In this document: piece after piece, positions 8,781-16,952 of the stretch
Numbering within the stretch: position 1 is the first letter of the stretch
How the letters are laid out: every line of letters starts with the position of its first letter
Origin: Saprospiraceae bacterium
GTDB lineage: Bacteria; Bacteroidota; Bacteroidia; Chitinophagales; Saprospiraceae
Assembly: GCA_020629035.1 (NCBI GenBank)
Contig: JAHDEC010000022.1
Span: 4,238 to 65,654 of the forward strand
DNA: 61,417 nt
Direction: 5' to 3'
Made by a program: the position numbers and the translations under genes
The notes under the pieces: model-generated
What the model was told of the DNA's origin: nothing
Databases searched by the model: none
The model's input: the letters and a program-made list of their open reading frames with translations, nothing else

Positions 8781-9140
8781 CTATTCAGCAATCCCTATGA
8801 TTCCTAAATCCTTGGCTTCTTGCACAAGTTCGAAACAACCTTCTTCGGTGGTATAAAGACAAATATCATTGCCATTACAATCGATCAACATCTGAGGGAC
8901 TAAATCTGCACATCGATTAAAGATGATGGCAAATTGAAAATCATCCGTTTCATATAGATGCAAATAATTACGACATCCTAATGTTTCATTATGGTAAGGC
9001 TCCATTTCATACCTGTCTAAAAAGATTTGGGTACAATCGGGCAGGTCTTCTGCACAAGCACTAAATGCCAAGATTATCGATGTTAGCCAGGCAAAACAAA
9101 TTAATCGGCTAATTAATTGGGAATTTCCAGAAAGCGTCAT
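8781..9140 (-). CDS. Small cysteine-rich lipoprotein of unknown function
   Basis: A 119-residue protein with an N-terminal hydrophobic segment (residues ~10-27) ending in AFSAC, a plausible lipobox with Cys at about residue 29. The mature part has six to seven further cysteines (DCTQI, GCRNY, RCADL, DCNGNDIC, GCFEL), which suggests disulfides in the periplasm or on the surface. I recognise no family. The 140 bp downstream, towards the receptor operon, hold no gene. The upstream gene prmC is on the same strand, 68 bp away. Confidence 0.6.
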   Translation of the reverse strand: MTLSGNSQLISRLICFAWLTSIILAFSACAEDLPDCTQIFLDRYEMEPYHNETLGCRNYLHLYETDDFQFAIIFNRCADLVPQMLIDCNGNDICLYTTEEGCFELVQEAKDLGIIGIAE

Positions 9141-9208
9141 AGTGACTTTTTTTTTACTAGTTCACAACTAAGATTATGACGATTAAAGATGGCAAGAAGG
9201 TTGGGTAT

Positions 9209-10015
9209 TTAGCGAGTAGCCTTTATCACTCGATCCTTAGATTGCATGTCTTGATAGACCTCCGTTTTAAAGTTTGCTTTGTTAAATATCCTTTGAATTT
9301 CCACCGAACGAAACTCATTCATTTCACACCAAATTTCGCCTCCTTCCGCTAAATGCTTATGGCCAAAGGCGGCAATTTTTTTATAAAATAAATCTGGATC
9401 TCCCTTACTAAACAAAGCAATTTCAGGTTCATATTTGAGCGTACTCTCTCCCATCCTATCTTCTTCTAAGACATCGATATATGGCGGATTACTTACGATT
9501 ATATCGTAGGTATTGAGCTGTGACCATAGTAATTCTTCTAAAATATCAAGCGCCATAAATGCTGCTGATAACTTAAGTTGCTGAGCATTTTGTTTCGCTA
9601 TTTCCAAAGCTGATTCACTGATGTCTATGCCTAAACCCCTAGCCGCTGGCAGCTCACAGAGCAAACTTAGAAGAATACAAGCACTGCCCGTGCCAATATC
9701 TAGGATGGAACTTGATTGCTCTGTGGCTCGATTTTCCAATATCATTCTAACTAATTCTTCTGTTTCTGGTCGAGGAATCAAAACTGAAGGATTAACCAAA
9801 AATTCATTAGCATAAAAGAACGTTTTACCTACCACGTATTGAATCGGCACTTGGTCGCATAAAGCTTGAATGTCATGCAAAATTTCTTGGGCTGTTAATA
9901 CCTTTCCTGACTGCAAATAAATAGCGTAGTGCTTATACATTGACTCGGCTTCTTGGTCACCAAAGAGTGGACTCAATCGCTCGATAAATAGTTGCTTTAT
10001 TTCCATTCTATCCAT
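9209..10015 (-). CDS. prmC: Release factor glutamine methyltransferase PrmC (HemK)
   Basis: A 268-residue enzyme that methylates the glutamine of the GGQ motif in peptide-release factors, using S-adenosylmethionine. Visible motifs are PRPETEELV (81-89), the SAM-binding DIGTGSAC (106-113), and the catalytic NPPY (176-179) that holds the substrate glutamine. An N-terminal helical domain (residues 1-75) is present, as is normal. The ATG at 10015 overlaps the stop of the upstream sulfotransferase gene by 8 bp; an in-frame ATG at 10006 is an alternative start. The gene is cytoplasmic and probably translationally coupled to its neighbour. Confidence 0.93.
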   Translation of the reverse strand: MDRMEIKQLFIERLSPLFGDQEAESMYKHYAIYLQSGKVLTAQEILHDIQALCDQVPIQYVVGKTFFYANEFLVNPSVLIPRPETEELVRMILENRATEQSSSILDIGTGSACILLSLLCELPAARGLGIDISESALEIAKQNAQQLKLSAAFMALDILEELLWSQLNTYDIIVSNPPYIDVLEEDRMGESTLKYEPEIALFSKGDPDLFYKKIAAFGHKHLAEGGEIWCEMNEFRSVEIQRIFNKANFKTEVYQDMQSKDRVIKATR

Positions 10016-10994
10016 TAATGCTTATTGGATAATTAAAGTGATGTAGCGGGTAGCATTTATATGTGTGTTGCCATTTATTATAGTTCATTTCTTTAACCAG
10101 CCCTTTGGAATTTATGCTGCTGATAGCAGGTAAGTCATAATGCAACGACGCGGCTATTTCAGCAATATTGCTGTGCCTCAGTTTATGTTTTTTCACCCAT
10201 GATTCTTTGATGTGGATTGAAAAAACAGCACTTAAGATTTTATGCTTCTGTTCGTCTGTCATCTTATCAAAAGATCGAATAGCTTGTTTTTGGACAGTCT
10301 GAGTTTCATCGTATTGCCATGAGTCTAGTTTAGTTACTTCATCCTGATTAGTTTTAGTAGATGCAGCTAACATTTGGGGCTCAAATCTAAGCTTAAGAAA
10401 TGTGCAGATGTGGCTAAGTACTTCTTTAGGACTATCTAGCAAATCTTCATACTTGACATGCTTAATATTTGGGTTTTGCTCTGAAGCTAAACCATGGGCT
10501 GTATTCAGTAAATAAATGCTGGTGCTTAGATAAATGCTTATTCCTCTGCGATGCATGGAAGCAATGGCATCTAATGGGTTCCGGAGGGTTAACAGGCATT
10601 TTGCTTTAGGAAATGTAGCTAGAAAATCTAGAAAATGATAGCTGTTAGCGGGTGTTTTATCTCCCCAAACATCCTGTTCTTTCAGTTTATAAGTCTGCTG
10701 ATACAAGGCTTTACTAAAAGCCGTAAACGTATGCTTATCAAGAAGTTTTTTGATGCTTATTTGGGCTTCTTTTGCTTCTTGATCAAGGCCAGTAAACTGT
10801 TTAATTCCACTACTTCTAAGGCCAAAAATCCAGCGTTTAAAAAGTTTGGATTTGTTTTTGTTCCAATCTTCATACAATAATGGCTTACAATAGAGTTGCC
10901 ATTCGTTACTGATGAAAATTTGAGTGTGTTTATTTAAACGTTGGCGCAGCAAAGAACTTCCTGTACTTCCCGAACCACCTATTAATAAGGACAT
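10008..10994 (-). CDS. Sulfotransferase family protein
   Basis: A 328-residue protein starting with a PAPS-binding P-loop-like 5'-phosphosulfate motif (GGSGSTGSSLLRQRL, residues 6-20). Further on come LLTLRNPLDAIASMHRR (the 3'-phosphate-binding Arg/Ser region) and KYEDLLDSPKEVL, all typical of the Sulfotransfer_1/3 families. Such enzymes move sulfate from PAPS to sugars, lipids or peptides; the acceptor cannot be told from sequence. It lies immediately upstream of prmC with overlapping ends and is divergent from the cytidine deaminase gene. No signal peptide or membrane segment was seen, so it is cytoplasmic. Confidence 0.82.
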   Translation of the reverse strand: MSLLIGGSGSTGSSLLRQRLNKHTQIFISNEWQLYCKPLLYEDWNKNKSKLFKRWIFGLRSSGIKQFTGLDQEAKEAQISIKKLLDKHTFTAFSKALYQQTYKLKEQDVWGDKTPANSYHFLDFLATFPKAKCLLTLRNPLDAIASMHRRGISIYLSTSIYLLNTAHGLASEQNPNIKHVKYEDLLDSPKEVLSHICTFLKLRFEPQMLAASTKTNQDEVTKLDSWQYDETQTVQKQAIRSFDKMTDEQKHKILSAVFSIHIKESWVKKHKLRHSNIAEIAASLHYDLPAISSINSKGLVKEMNYNKWQHTYKCYPLHHFNYPISING

Positions 10995-11002
10995 GCATCA
11001 AA

Positions 11003-11026
11003 ATTAGATAGAAAAATGTATCTAAT
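11003..11026. promoter_or_regulatory. Inverted repeat between divergent genes
   Basis: ATTAGATA and TATCTAAT form a perfect 8-bp inverted repeat with an 8-nt spacer, in the 71-bp gap between the divergent sulfotransferase and cytidine deaminase genes. It could be an operator; there is no direct support. Confidence 0.3.
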
Positions 11027-11065
11027 CATCAATTACTGCGTATAAATGAATACACATTCCATCGT

Positions 11066-11542
11066 ATGTTGACCAAAGAAATTAAATTAGAATACAAAGT
11101 TTATCAAGGATTTGAAGAATTTCAAGACATTGAGCGAGCTTTACTTTTAGCGGCACGAGAAGCCACTCATTTATCACATGCCCCGTATTCTGAATTTTAT
11201 GTAGGTGCTGCTGTTTTACTTGATGGTGAAACTATTCTTAAGGGAGCCAATCAAGAAAACGCCTCGTATCCACTTTGCAATTGTGCTGAGCAAGTAAGTT
11301 TAAACCACGCTATGATGGCTTATCCTGGTAGTACGGTTCATGCTATGGCTGTGGCGGTAAATACAGATAAGGATGGCTTTGATTTACCCGTTTCTCCCTG
11401 CGGAGCTTGTCGACAAATTATATTAGAACAAGAGCATCGTCAGTCTAGCGATATGAAAATTTATTTAGTTTCTAAGACAGATGTTGTGTATGTTTTCGAC
11501 TCTATTAAATCCTTAATTCCCCTTTATTTTCAGTTTAAGTAG
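11066..11542 (+). CDS. cdd: Cytidine deaminase
   Basis: A 158-residue zinc enzyme of pyrimidine salvage that deaminates cytidine or deoxycytidine to uridine or deoxyuridine. The catalytic set is intact: Cys73 and Glu75 in NCAEQ, and Cys112 and Cys115 in SPCGACRQ as zinc ligands. Substrate-loop residues HAPYSEFYVGAAV (38-50) and GANQENASYPLC (60-71) are present. The length and single domain fit the homotetrameric class. It is divergent from the sulfotransferase gene and convergent with the toxin-antitoxin pair, 15 bp away. Confidence 0.95.
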   Translation: MLTKEIKLEYKVYQGFEEFQDIERALLLAAREATHLSHAPYSEFYVGAAVLLDGETILKGANQENASYPLCNCAEQVSLNHAMMAYPGSTVHAMAVAVNTDKDGFDLPVSPCGACRQIILEQEHRQSSDMKIYLVSKTDVVYVFDSIKSLIPLYFQFK

Positions 11543-11557
11543 TTTAGGAAAACGTTT

Positions 11558-11854
11558 TCATCTTAGTGAAATACGGATCGGGTTTTGTCTGTTGTCCCAA
11601 AATCTGAGAATATATATCTGTTTCTTTTCTACTTTATAAATTAGATAATAATTTTTTAGAATTAATCTCATTCTTACATGTTGCATATTTGATTTAACAC
11701 CAAGGTTTGGGTTCCTTTTAATAAGATTGATAGCTAATTCTATATTGAAGATCAATTTTTTAGAATATATAGTTGAGCCATTTTTATCATCCCAAAATTG
11801 GATGATTTTTCTTAGTTCAATTTCTGCTTTTTTTGACCAAACGACTTTAATCAT
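11558..11854 (-). CDS. ParE/RelE-superfamily toxin
   Basis: A 98-residue basic protein with the ParE/RelE fold pattern: VVWSKKAEIELRKIIQFW at the N-terminus, a middle NPNLGV turn, MRLILKNYYLIYKV, and the C-terminal ILRFWDNRQNPIRI (strand, then Arg/Asn). Family members either inhibit DNA gyrase or cleave mRNA on ribosomes; the sequence does not decide between these. It overlaps the upstream antitoxin gene by 8 bp, the standard toxin-antitoxin arrangement. Confidence 0.85.
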   Translation of the reverse strand: MIKVVWSKKAEIELRKIIQFWDDKNGSTIYSKKLIFNIELAINLIKRNPNLGVKSNMQHVRMRLILKNYYLIYKVEKKQIYILRFWDNRQNPIRISLR

Positions 11855-12065
11855 TTTTGATTGACTTCATTAAGTCTGAATGTTCAGTAAATGCTCCATT
11901 TTCAATTTGACTTATTGATTCATCAATCATTTCTATTTGTTTTGGAGTAAACTCAATAAAAAGGGTTTGGTCGGAAGGACAAATTAATTGGTTAATTTGT
12001 TGTAAAATTAATTCATCATCAATTTTCTCGATTTCATCAATTATTTTCTTCTTGATATCAGCCAT
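11847..12065 (-). CDS. Antitoxin of the ParE/RelE-type pair
   Basis: A 72-residue acidic protein beginning MADIKKKIIDEIEKIDDE. The ATG at 12065 is preferred over one two codons upstream at 12071. An N-terminal helical stretch is followed by a C-terminal segment (QIEMIDESISQIENGAF, HSDLMKSI) like the toxin-wrapping tails of such antitoxins. I see no clear DNA-binding motif. Its end overlaps the toxin start by 8 bp. The identification rests mostly on size, charge and position. Confidence 0.75.
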   Translation of the reverse strand: MADIKKKIIDEIEKIDDELILQQINQLICPSDQTLFIEFTPKQIEMIDESISQIENGAFTEHSDLMKSIKND

Positions 12066-12180
12066 GAGCATATTTTCTTCAATAAATATAATCCATTAAT
12101 AAGACTAATTCAATAATGATATTCTGCATGACTTTGAAAAAGCCAAGAATATAGCCAGCTAGATTGCAGAACTTTAACCA

Positions 12181-12912
12181 TTAAGATTTAAACAAAGTCC
12201 GCACTTTTTCCAAATCTTCCAGTGTATCTACACCTATTAAATCATTAGGGATTTCTACCGTGTGTATATCAATGTTGTGCTCCAACCATCTCAGTTGTTC
12301 TAACTTTTCCTGTTTTTCTAAAGGTGTGGGTTCTAATGCTTCTATTTTTTGGAGCATCTCAGCCGAAAATGCATAAATACCCGCATGCTGATTAAACAAA
12401 CCCGTAAAACCTTCAGCTGCATCTCGAGTAAAAGGAATCGAAGCTCGACTAAAGTATACTACTTTTGATTCCTTGGTAATAACCAATTTGACTTTATTTG
12501 GATTTTGGAAATCTTTTAGTGAATGATTTTTAAAATGGGGAGTTATAATGCTTGGTTTGTGCGCTTTGATATAGTTAATAATGGGCTCTAAATGAGCTTT
12601 ACTAATGAGCACTTCATCTGCTTGCACATTAATAAGATAATCAAAGTTGGTTAGTTTTTTACTAGCTTCAATGATGCGATCTGTTCCGCAAATATGATCC
12701 TCTCGAGTCATGATAACTTTAGCACCAAAGGCTGTAGCTTTTTGTTCAATGTCAGGATGATCAGCTGCAATTATTACCTCATCGATGAGTGCTACAGACT
12801 TAATACTTTCCCAAACTCGTTGTATCATGGATTTTCCATTGATGTCTTTTAGCACCTTATTAGGCAACCTTGTGGAAGCAAGTCGAGCAGGGATAACAAC
12901 AATGATGCGCAT
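12181..12912 (-). CDS. kdsB: 3-deoxy-manno-octulosonate cytidylyltransferase
   Basis: A 243-residue enzyme that activates Kdo with CTP to CMP-Kdo for lipopolysaccharide synthesis. The N-terminal nucleotide-binding motif IPARLASTRLPNKVL (7-21) and MIQRVWE, the metal/CTP-binding region VQADE, ISKAHLEP, and the C-terminal HAGIYAFSAEML and GVDTLEDLEKVR are all characteristic. The usual QGDEP motif reads QADEV here, a mild variation. The length is normal. It stands alone on the minus strand, divergent from the LysM protein gene. Confidence 0.93.
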   Translation of the reverse strand: MRIIVVIPARLASTRLPNKVLKDINGKSMIQRVWESIKSVALIDEVIIAADHPDIEQKATAFGAKVIMTREDHICGTDRIIEASKKLTNFDYLINVQADEVLISKAHLEPIINYIKAHKPSIITPHFKNHSLKDFQNPNKVKLVITKESKVVYFSRASIPFTRDAAEGFTGLFNQHAGIYAFSAEMLQKIEALEPTPLEKQEKLEQLRWLEHNIDIHTVEIPNDLIGVDTLEDLEKVRTLFKS

Positions 12913-12967
12913 AAATAAGTGTTAAATCAATCCATTTGTGAATTAAATATATTATAAAAAGTATTAA

Positions 12968-12975
12968 TATCTTTG
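12968..12975 (+). promoter_or_regulatory. -7 promoter box (TATCTTTG)
   Basis: Exact TAnnTTTG match, 18 bp before the start of the LysM protein gene. Confidence 0.55.
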
Positions 12976-12993
12976 CACAGTATATTCTAAGCT

Positions 12994-13842
12994 ATGAAAA
13001 AAATAATAACACTAGTCCTAATGATCAGTTTTTCGAGTGCCATAATTGCACAAGATAAACCAGTAGCTATTATGGGACCCCAAGATTCTATAAAAGTTAT
13101 TCTAACGAAGGAATTACAAAAAGTGTATCCTCACACCGTAAAAGCAAAACAAACGCTTTACAGCATTTCTAAATTATTCGAATTACCTGTAACCTATTTA
13201 AGAAAGATTAATCGCATTGAAAAAAATCAAGCATTAGATCTAAACCAAGAAATCTATATCCCATTAAGGGACAATTTAATTCGAGCGGATAAACCTACAA
13301 ATCTTGAAGACTATATTCCTGTGGTTTATAAGGTTAAACCCAAAGAAACCATCTTTAGAATTTCAAGAATTTATTTCGATATTGAAACAGAACAGCTGAA
13401 ACAAAATAATCAGTTGACAGAGGATAAACTCGACATTGGACAATATTTAACCATAGGGTGGTTTAAAGTAGCAGGGGGAACAATAGCTCCTGAAATAAGT
13501 CCAGCAGCTGATAGTATGCTCGTGGAAACTGTAGAAGATTCCCTAGCAAGAGTTGATACAAGTTTTGTAGTTATAAAGCCTAAGTACAAAAAAGGAATTG
13601 CTTTTTGGGATAAGTCTAGTACAACTAACCAGTTATTTGTTCTACATAAAACCGCGAAGGTAAATTCTGAAATAGAGCTGTATAATCCAGTGCAAGGTAT
13701 TCGGACGATGGCGAAGGTAGTGGCAAATATTCCAAGGAATACCTACCCTGCTGATATAGACGTAATTTTATCTCCAGCAACGGCAAAACAGTTAGGTGCA
13801 TTAGATTCTCGTTTCTTAGTAGAAATGAAATACTTTGAATAA
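12994..13842 (+). CDS. Secreted protein with two LysM domains and a C-terminal DPBB/RlpA-like domain
   Basis: A 282-residue exported protein. Residues 1-19 form a signal peptide ending IIAQ. Two LysM modules, about 46-91 (HTVKAKQTLYSISKLF, EIYIPL) and 111-155 (YKVKPKETIFRISRIYF, YLTIGW), should bind peptidoglycan glycans. After a linker, residues ~198-282 (GIAFWDKSS, LHKTAKVNSEIELYNPVQG, ADIDVILSPATAKQLGAL) resemble a double-psi beta-barrel of the RlpA/expansin kind, but no catalytic residue can be assigned. A role in cell-wall binding or remodelling is likely. The next gene has its own promoter box in the 30-bp gap. Confidence 0.8.
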   Translation: MKKIITLVLMISFSSAIIAQDKPVAIMGPQDSIKVILTKELQKVYPHTVKAKQTLYSISKLFELPVTYLRKINRIEKNQALDLNQEIYIPLRDNLIRADKPTNLEDYIPVVYKVKPKETIFRISRIYFDIETEQLKQNNQLTEDKLDIGQYLTIGWFKVAGGTIAPEISPAADSMLVETVEDSLARVDTSFVVIKPKYKKGIAFWDKSSTTNQLFVLHKTAKVNSEIELYNPVQGIRTMAKVVANIPRNTYPADIDVILSPATAKQLGALDSRFLVEMKYFE

Positions 13843-13844
13843 TG

Positions 13845-13852
13845 TACCTTTG
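13845..13852 (+). promoter_or_regulatory. -7 promoter box (TACCTTTG)
   Basis: Exact TAnnTTTG match located 2 bp after the LysM gene stop and 20 bp before the next start, so the downstream enzyme gene can be expressed separately. Confidence 0.55.
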
Positions 13853-13872
13853 CGCCTCTAATTTGAAAATAT

Positions 13873-14853
13873 ATGAATTATTTAAACAATATCTTGGAGG
13901 CTGTAGGGAATACACCTCTGATTAAATTAAACAAAGTAACCAGTCATTTACCAGCTACTGTATTGGGTAAAGTAGAATACTTTAATCCAGGAAACAGTAT
14001 CAAAGATAGAATGGCTATTCAGATGATTGATGATGCCGAAGCTGCTGGTTTGCTTAAACCTGGTGGCACAATTATAGAATGTACTTCGGGTAACACAGGT
14101 ATGGGAATTGCGCTTACCGCGTGTGTACGAGGATACAAATGTATTTTTACAACCACTGACAAGCAGGCTAAACAAAAAATAGATATGCTAAGGGCTTTAG
14201 GAGGTGTAGTACATGTATGTCCTACCGACGTAGAACCCGAAGATCCTCGGTCATACTATAGTGTTGCTGAACGTCTCTCTACAGAAATCGAAAATTCATT
14301 TTGGTGTAACCAGTATGATAATAAGTCTAACTCAAAAGGCCATTACCATTCTACAGGTCCAGAAATTTGGGAACAGACGGCGGGTAAAATCACTCACCTA
14401 ATAGCTCCAGTAGGAACAGGAGGAACTATCTGTGGCACTTCTAAATACTTAAAAGAGAAAAATCCTAACATTAAGGTTTGGGGAATCGATTCATACGGTT
14501 CAGTGTTTAAGAAATATAAAGAAACTGGGATTTTTGACAAGAATGAGATTTATCCATACAAACTGGAAGGAGTTGGTGAGGATATCCTACCAGAAAATGT
14601 AGACTTCGACTTAATCGATCATTTCGAAAAAGTGACTGATAAAGATGCTGCTCTAAGAGCTAGAGATCTTGCAAGAAAAGAAGGTTTATTACTAGGTTAC
14701 AGTTGTGGTGCAGCACTTGCAGGATGCTTACAAATGGGTGAACAATTATCAGCTGATGATGTAGTGGTTATTATATTTCATGATCATGGAAGTAGATATG
14801 TTGCAAAAATCTATAACGACGAGTGGATGAAAGAAAATGACTTCCTAGACTAA
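13873..14853 (+). CDS. PLP-dependent cystathionine beta-synthase/cysteine synthase family enzyme
   Basis: A 326-residue fold-type II PLP enzyme. The PLP lysine is Lys44 in NPGNSIKDRMA, the substrate loop is TSGNTG (71-76), and the phosphate-binding loop is GTGGT in the PVGTGGTICG segment. The segments YDNKSNSKGHYHSTGPEIWEQT and YKLEGVGEDILPENVD resemble cystathionine beta-synthase more than CysK, and there are no C-terminal CBS domains. The likely reaction is serine or O-acetylserine plus homocysteine or sulfide to cystathionine or cysteine, in the cytoplasm. Which substrate pair is used cannot be decided here. A strong terminator follows. Confidence 0.88.
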   Translation: MNYLNNILEAVGNTPLIKLNKVTSHLPATVLGKVEYFNPGNSIKDRMAIQMIDDAEAAGLLKPGGTIIECTSGNTGMGIALTACVRGYKCIFTTTDKQAKQKIDMLRALGGVVHVCPTDVEPEDPRSYYSVAERLSTEIENSFWCNQYDNKSNSKGHYHSTGPEIWEQTAGKITHLIAPVGTGGTICGTSKYLKEKNPNIKVWGIDSYGSVFKKYKETGIFDKNEIYPYKLEGVGEDILPENVDFDLIDHFEKVTDKDAALRARDLARKEGLLLGYSCGAALAGCLQMGEQLSADDVVVIIFHDHGSRYVAKIYNDEWMKENDFLD

Positions 14854-14884
14854 GTCAGATACTTAGTCTCTAGTTATAAAAAAT

Positions 14885-14925
14885 AAAAGTGGTAAAGATT
14901 TAATAAAGTCTTTACCACTTTTTTA
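14885..14925 (+). terminator. Rho-independent terminator, possibly bidirectional
   Basis: A 14-bp stem pairs 14885-14898 with 14909-14922 around a 10-nt loop and is followed by T residues; an A-rich flank on the other side could also serve minus-strand transcription. It lies between convergent genes. Confidence 0.85.
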
Positions 14926-14969
14926 TTGATTAAGATCAGCAAAAATGCCTAATGGACAGCATATCATAG

Positions 14970-15797
14970 CTATACAGAATTACCATGTTGTAAATCCACA
15001 TCAGATCCCAAACCAATATCTAATCGTTTAATAATCCTCAAGCGATGCGTGTACTTTTTCACTTCATTGTTATAAATACCATATTGGTCTAATGGATCTA
15101 GTCGGACCTTTCCTGAGGCATGCAGTATTCTACCCTGCTCTAACATGATACCCACATGGTGGATTCTCCCATCTTGGTTTTGAAAAAAGGCTAAATCACC
15201 GGGAAGGACTTCAGTTACAAAATTGACAGCTTCACCTACAGCAACTTGTTCCTTGGTGTCTCTGGGCAAGGAGTAACCAATTGTTTTAAACACAACTTGA
15301 ACATAGCCAGAACAATCTATTCCAAAAGGACTTCTACCGCCCCATAGATAAGGTGCATGTAAATATTTCTTCGCAATATTTAACAATATATCGACCTTGT
15401 TAAAGGGCTCTTTTAATGAGATAGAAAGACCAGAATACTGGAATTTACCAAAGGGTAATTTCATAGTTAGACCATCGAACTTAGGCAGAGAAGACCCCAT
15501 TAATATGGGTAATGCCTGACCAGTCGACTTGACGGATTCCACTAATTCTAAAGCTATATGATTAGCCGATTGATATTTTTCTAAATCTTTTTCTTCAAAA
15601 AAATGCAATTGCTTTGGATCCATCCAAGCTTCATATCCATCATGCAATACACGTACATATATCCAACTCCTACCCTTGCGCTCAAGTATTTCAGCACATT
15701 CTCCAAATAATAGTTGACTCACCATCTCTGAACGATCGCTAGCAACTTTCCGCAACGGAGAAACACTCACCTTACACATCCCGAACTTAGGACTCAT
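14970..15797 (-). CDS. NlpC/P60-family (C40) peptidase with N-terminal SH3 domains
   Basis: A 275-residue cell-wall peptidase. An N-terminal bacterial SH3-like region (residues ~5-66: VSPLRKVASDRSEMVSQLLFG, WIYVRVLHDGYEAWM) and a second, weaker one (to ~130) precede the NlpC/P60 core. The catalytic Cys162 sits in GIDCSGY, His214 in IHHVGIM and His226 in ILHASG. Such enzymes cleave gamma-D-glutamyl-diaminopimelate or related peptide bonds in muropeptides. No signal peptide was seen at this start; many Bacteroidota homologues likewise lack an obvious one, so cytoplasmic recycling of imported muropeptides is possible. It is divergent from the PorP/SprF gene. Confidence 0.9.
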   Translation of the reverse strand: MSPKFGMCKVSVSPLRKVASDRSEMVSQLLFGECAEILERKGRSWIYVRVLHDGYEAWMDPKQLHFFEEKDLEKYQSANHIALELVESVKSTGQALPILMGSSLPKFDGLTMKLPFGKFQYSGLSISLKEPFNKVDILLNIAKKYLHAPYLWGGRSPFGIDCSGYVQVVFKTIGYSLPRDTKEQVAVGEAVNFVTEVLPGDLAFFQNQDGRIHHVGIMLEQGRILHASGKVRLDPLDQYGIYNNEVKKYTHRLRIIKRLDIGLGSDVDLQHGNSV

Positions 15798-15857
15798 TTT
15801 TTTTAAGATATTTATTACGAATGTAAGAATCTTAACGATTGGATTCCGTTATTCTAA

Positions 15858-15873
15858 TACATTTGTATTTTTG
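15858..15873 (+). promoter_or_regulatory. Two adjacent -7 promoter boxes (TACATTTG, TATTTTTG)
   Basis: Back-to-back TAnnTTTG matches at 15858-15865 and 15866-15873, 15-23 bp before the PorP/SprF start. Either could be used. Confidence 0.5.
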
Positions 15874-15888
15874 TCATGTTTTATCTAA

Positions 15889-16950
15889 ATGAAAAATGTG
15901 CGGAGTTTAATCGTTGTTATTGTTTTTTTATCAAGTACTTTTTCCCTTCTCGGGCAAGATGTACACTTTACGCAAAGTTATGCGGCACCCCAAAGTTTGA
16001 ATCCTGCGCTGTCGGGCAACATTGAAGGTACCTACCGCATAATGTCTATTTATAAGGATCAATGGCGAGCTGGCTTAGATCAACCCATGAAAAGTTATGG
16101 AGTGGGTGGTGATACTAAATTTAATCTGAATTTTGATAAAACCAAAGGGAACGACAAAGCTGGACTAGGTGTATTTTTCTACTCAGATCGTGGGCAATTG
16201 TTTAGAATGAACACTAATAAACTAGGTTTGCAAGCGGCCTACCACAAATTAATTAATCGTCGTAACTCAAGTTATCTTTCGGCAGGTGTAGAATTTGGTG
16301 TTCAACAACGAAACATAAATTACGACAACCTAAATTTTGGTGATGAGTTTAATGAGATTAATGCCTACGATCAAGTGACTAGCGAAATATTGCCTCCAAA
16401 TAATTTCGGATTCCTAGATTTAGGTTTAGGCGTAACCTACAGTTCGATTCCAAGTGATATCCTTAAGTATCACATTGGTTTTGCACTGCACCACTTTAAT
16501 ACCCCTACTTTAAGTTTTTACGCACAATCACAGTTTTTAAATCCTGATACGGAAATTGATTATAGCTATGCAGCAAAATATACGGCTCACGGTAGCTTTA
16601 ATTTCAAATTAGGCACCTTTTTTAGCCTAAGCCCAAGATTTGTCTATGTACAGCATGGAAATCAATCTCAAGCAGATATAGCTACCAATTTAAAATGGGA
16701 CTACATTGAACAAAAAGCTTCATTTCATTTAGGTCTAATGCTTAAATCTGTCCATGGAGTGGATGGCTTAGCTCCTAGATTCTTTTCTCCGATGGTAGGC
16801 TTTGAAAAAAATGCCTTCTTAATAGGTCTAAGTTATGACGCCTACATCGGTGAAACATTAGCAGGAAACACTGGTTTAAACGCTTTTGAACTAAGCTTGC
16901 GATTTATTGGTGAACACGAAAATGAGTTTAATTTCTGCCCAGAATTTTAG
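15889..16950 (+). CDS. PorP/SprF family type IX secretion membrane protein
   Basis: A 353-residue outer-membrane protein. Residues 1-22 form a signal peptide (LLGQ), followed by the diagnostic start DVHFTQSYAAPQSLNPALSGN. Alternating beta-strands follow (KDQWRAG, GVGGDTKF, GLGVFFYSDRG, YLSAGVEFGVQQR, FGFLDLGLGVTY), ending NAFELSLRF. PorP/SprF proteins are partner or anchor components for specific T9SS cargo such as SprB. The five T9SS cargo genes in this window make a link plausible, but none is adjacent, so the cargo is unknown. Confidence 0.92.
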   Translation: MKNVRSLIVVIVFLSSTFSLLGQDVHFTQSYAAPQSLNPALSGNIEGTYRIMSIYKDQWRAGLDQPMKSYGVGGDTKFNLNFDKTKGNDKAGLGVFFYSDRGQLFRMNTNKLGLQAAYHKLINRRNSSYLSAGVEFGVQQRNINYDNLNFGDEFNEINAYDQVTSEILPPNNFGFLDLGLGVTYSSIPSDILKYHIGFALHHFNTPTLSFYAQSQFLNPDTEIDYSYAAKYTAHGSFNFKLGTFFSLSPRFVYVQHGNQSQADIATNLKWDYIEQKASFHLGLMLKSVHGVDGLAPRFFSPMVGFEKNAFLIGLSYDAYIGETLAGNTGLNAFELSLRFIGEHENEFNFCPEF

Positions 16951-16952
16951 CC

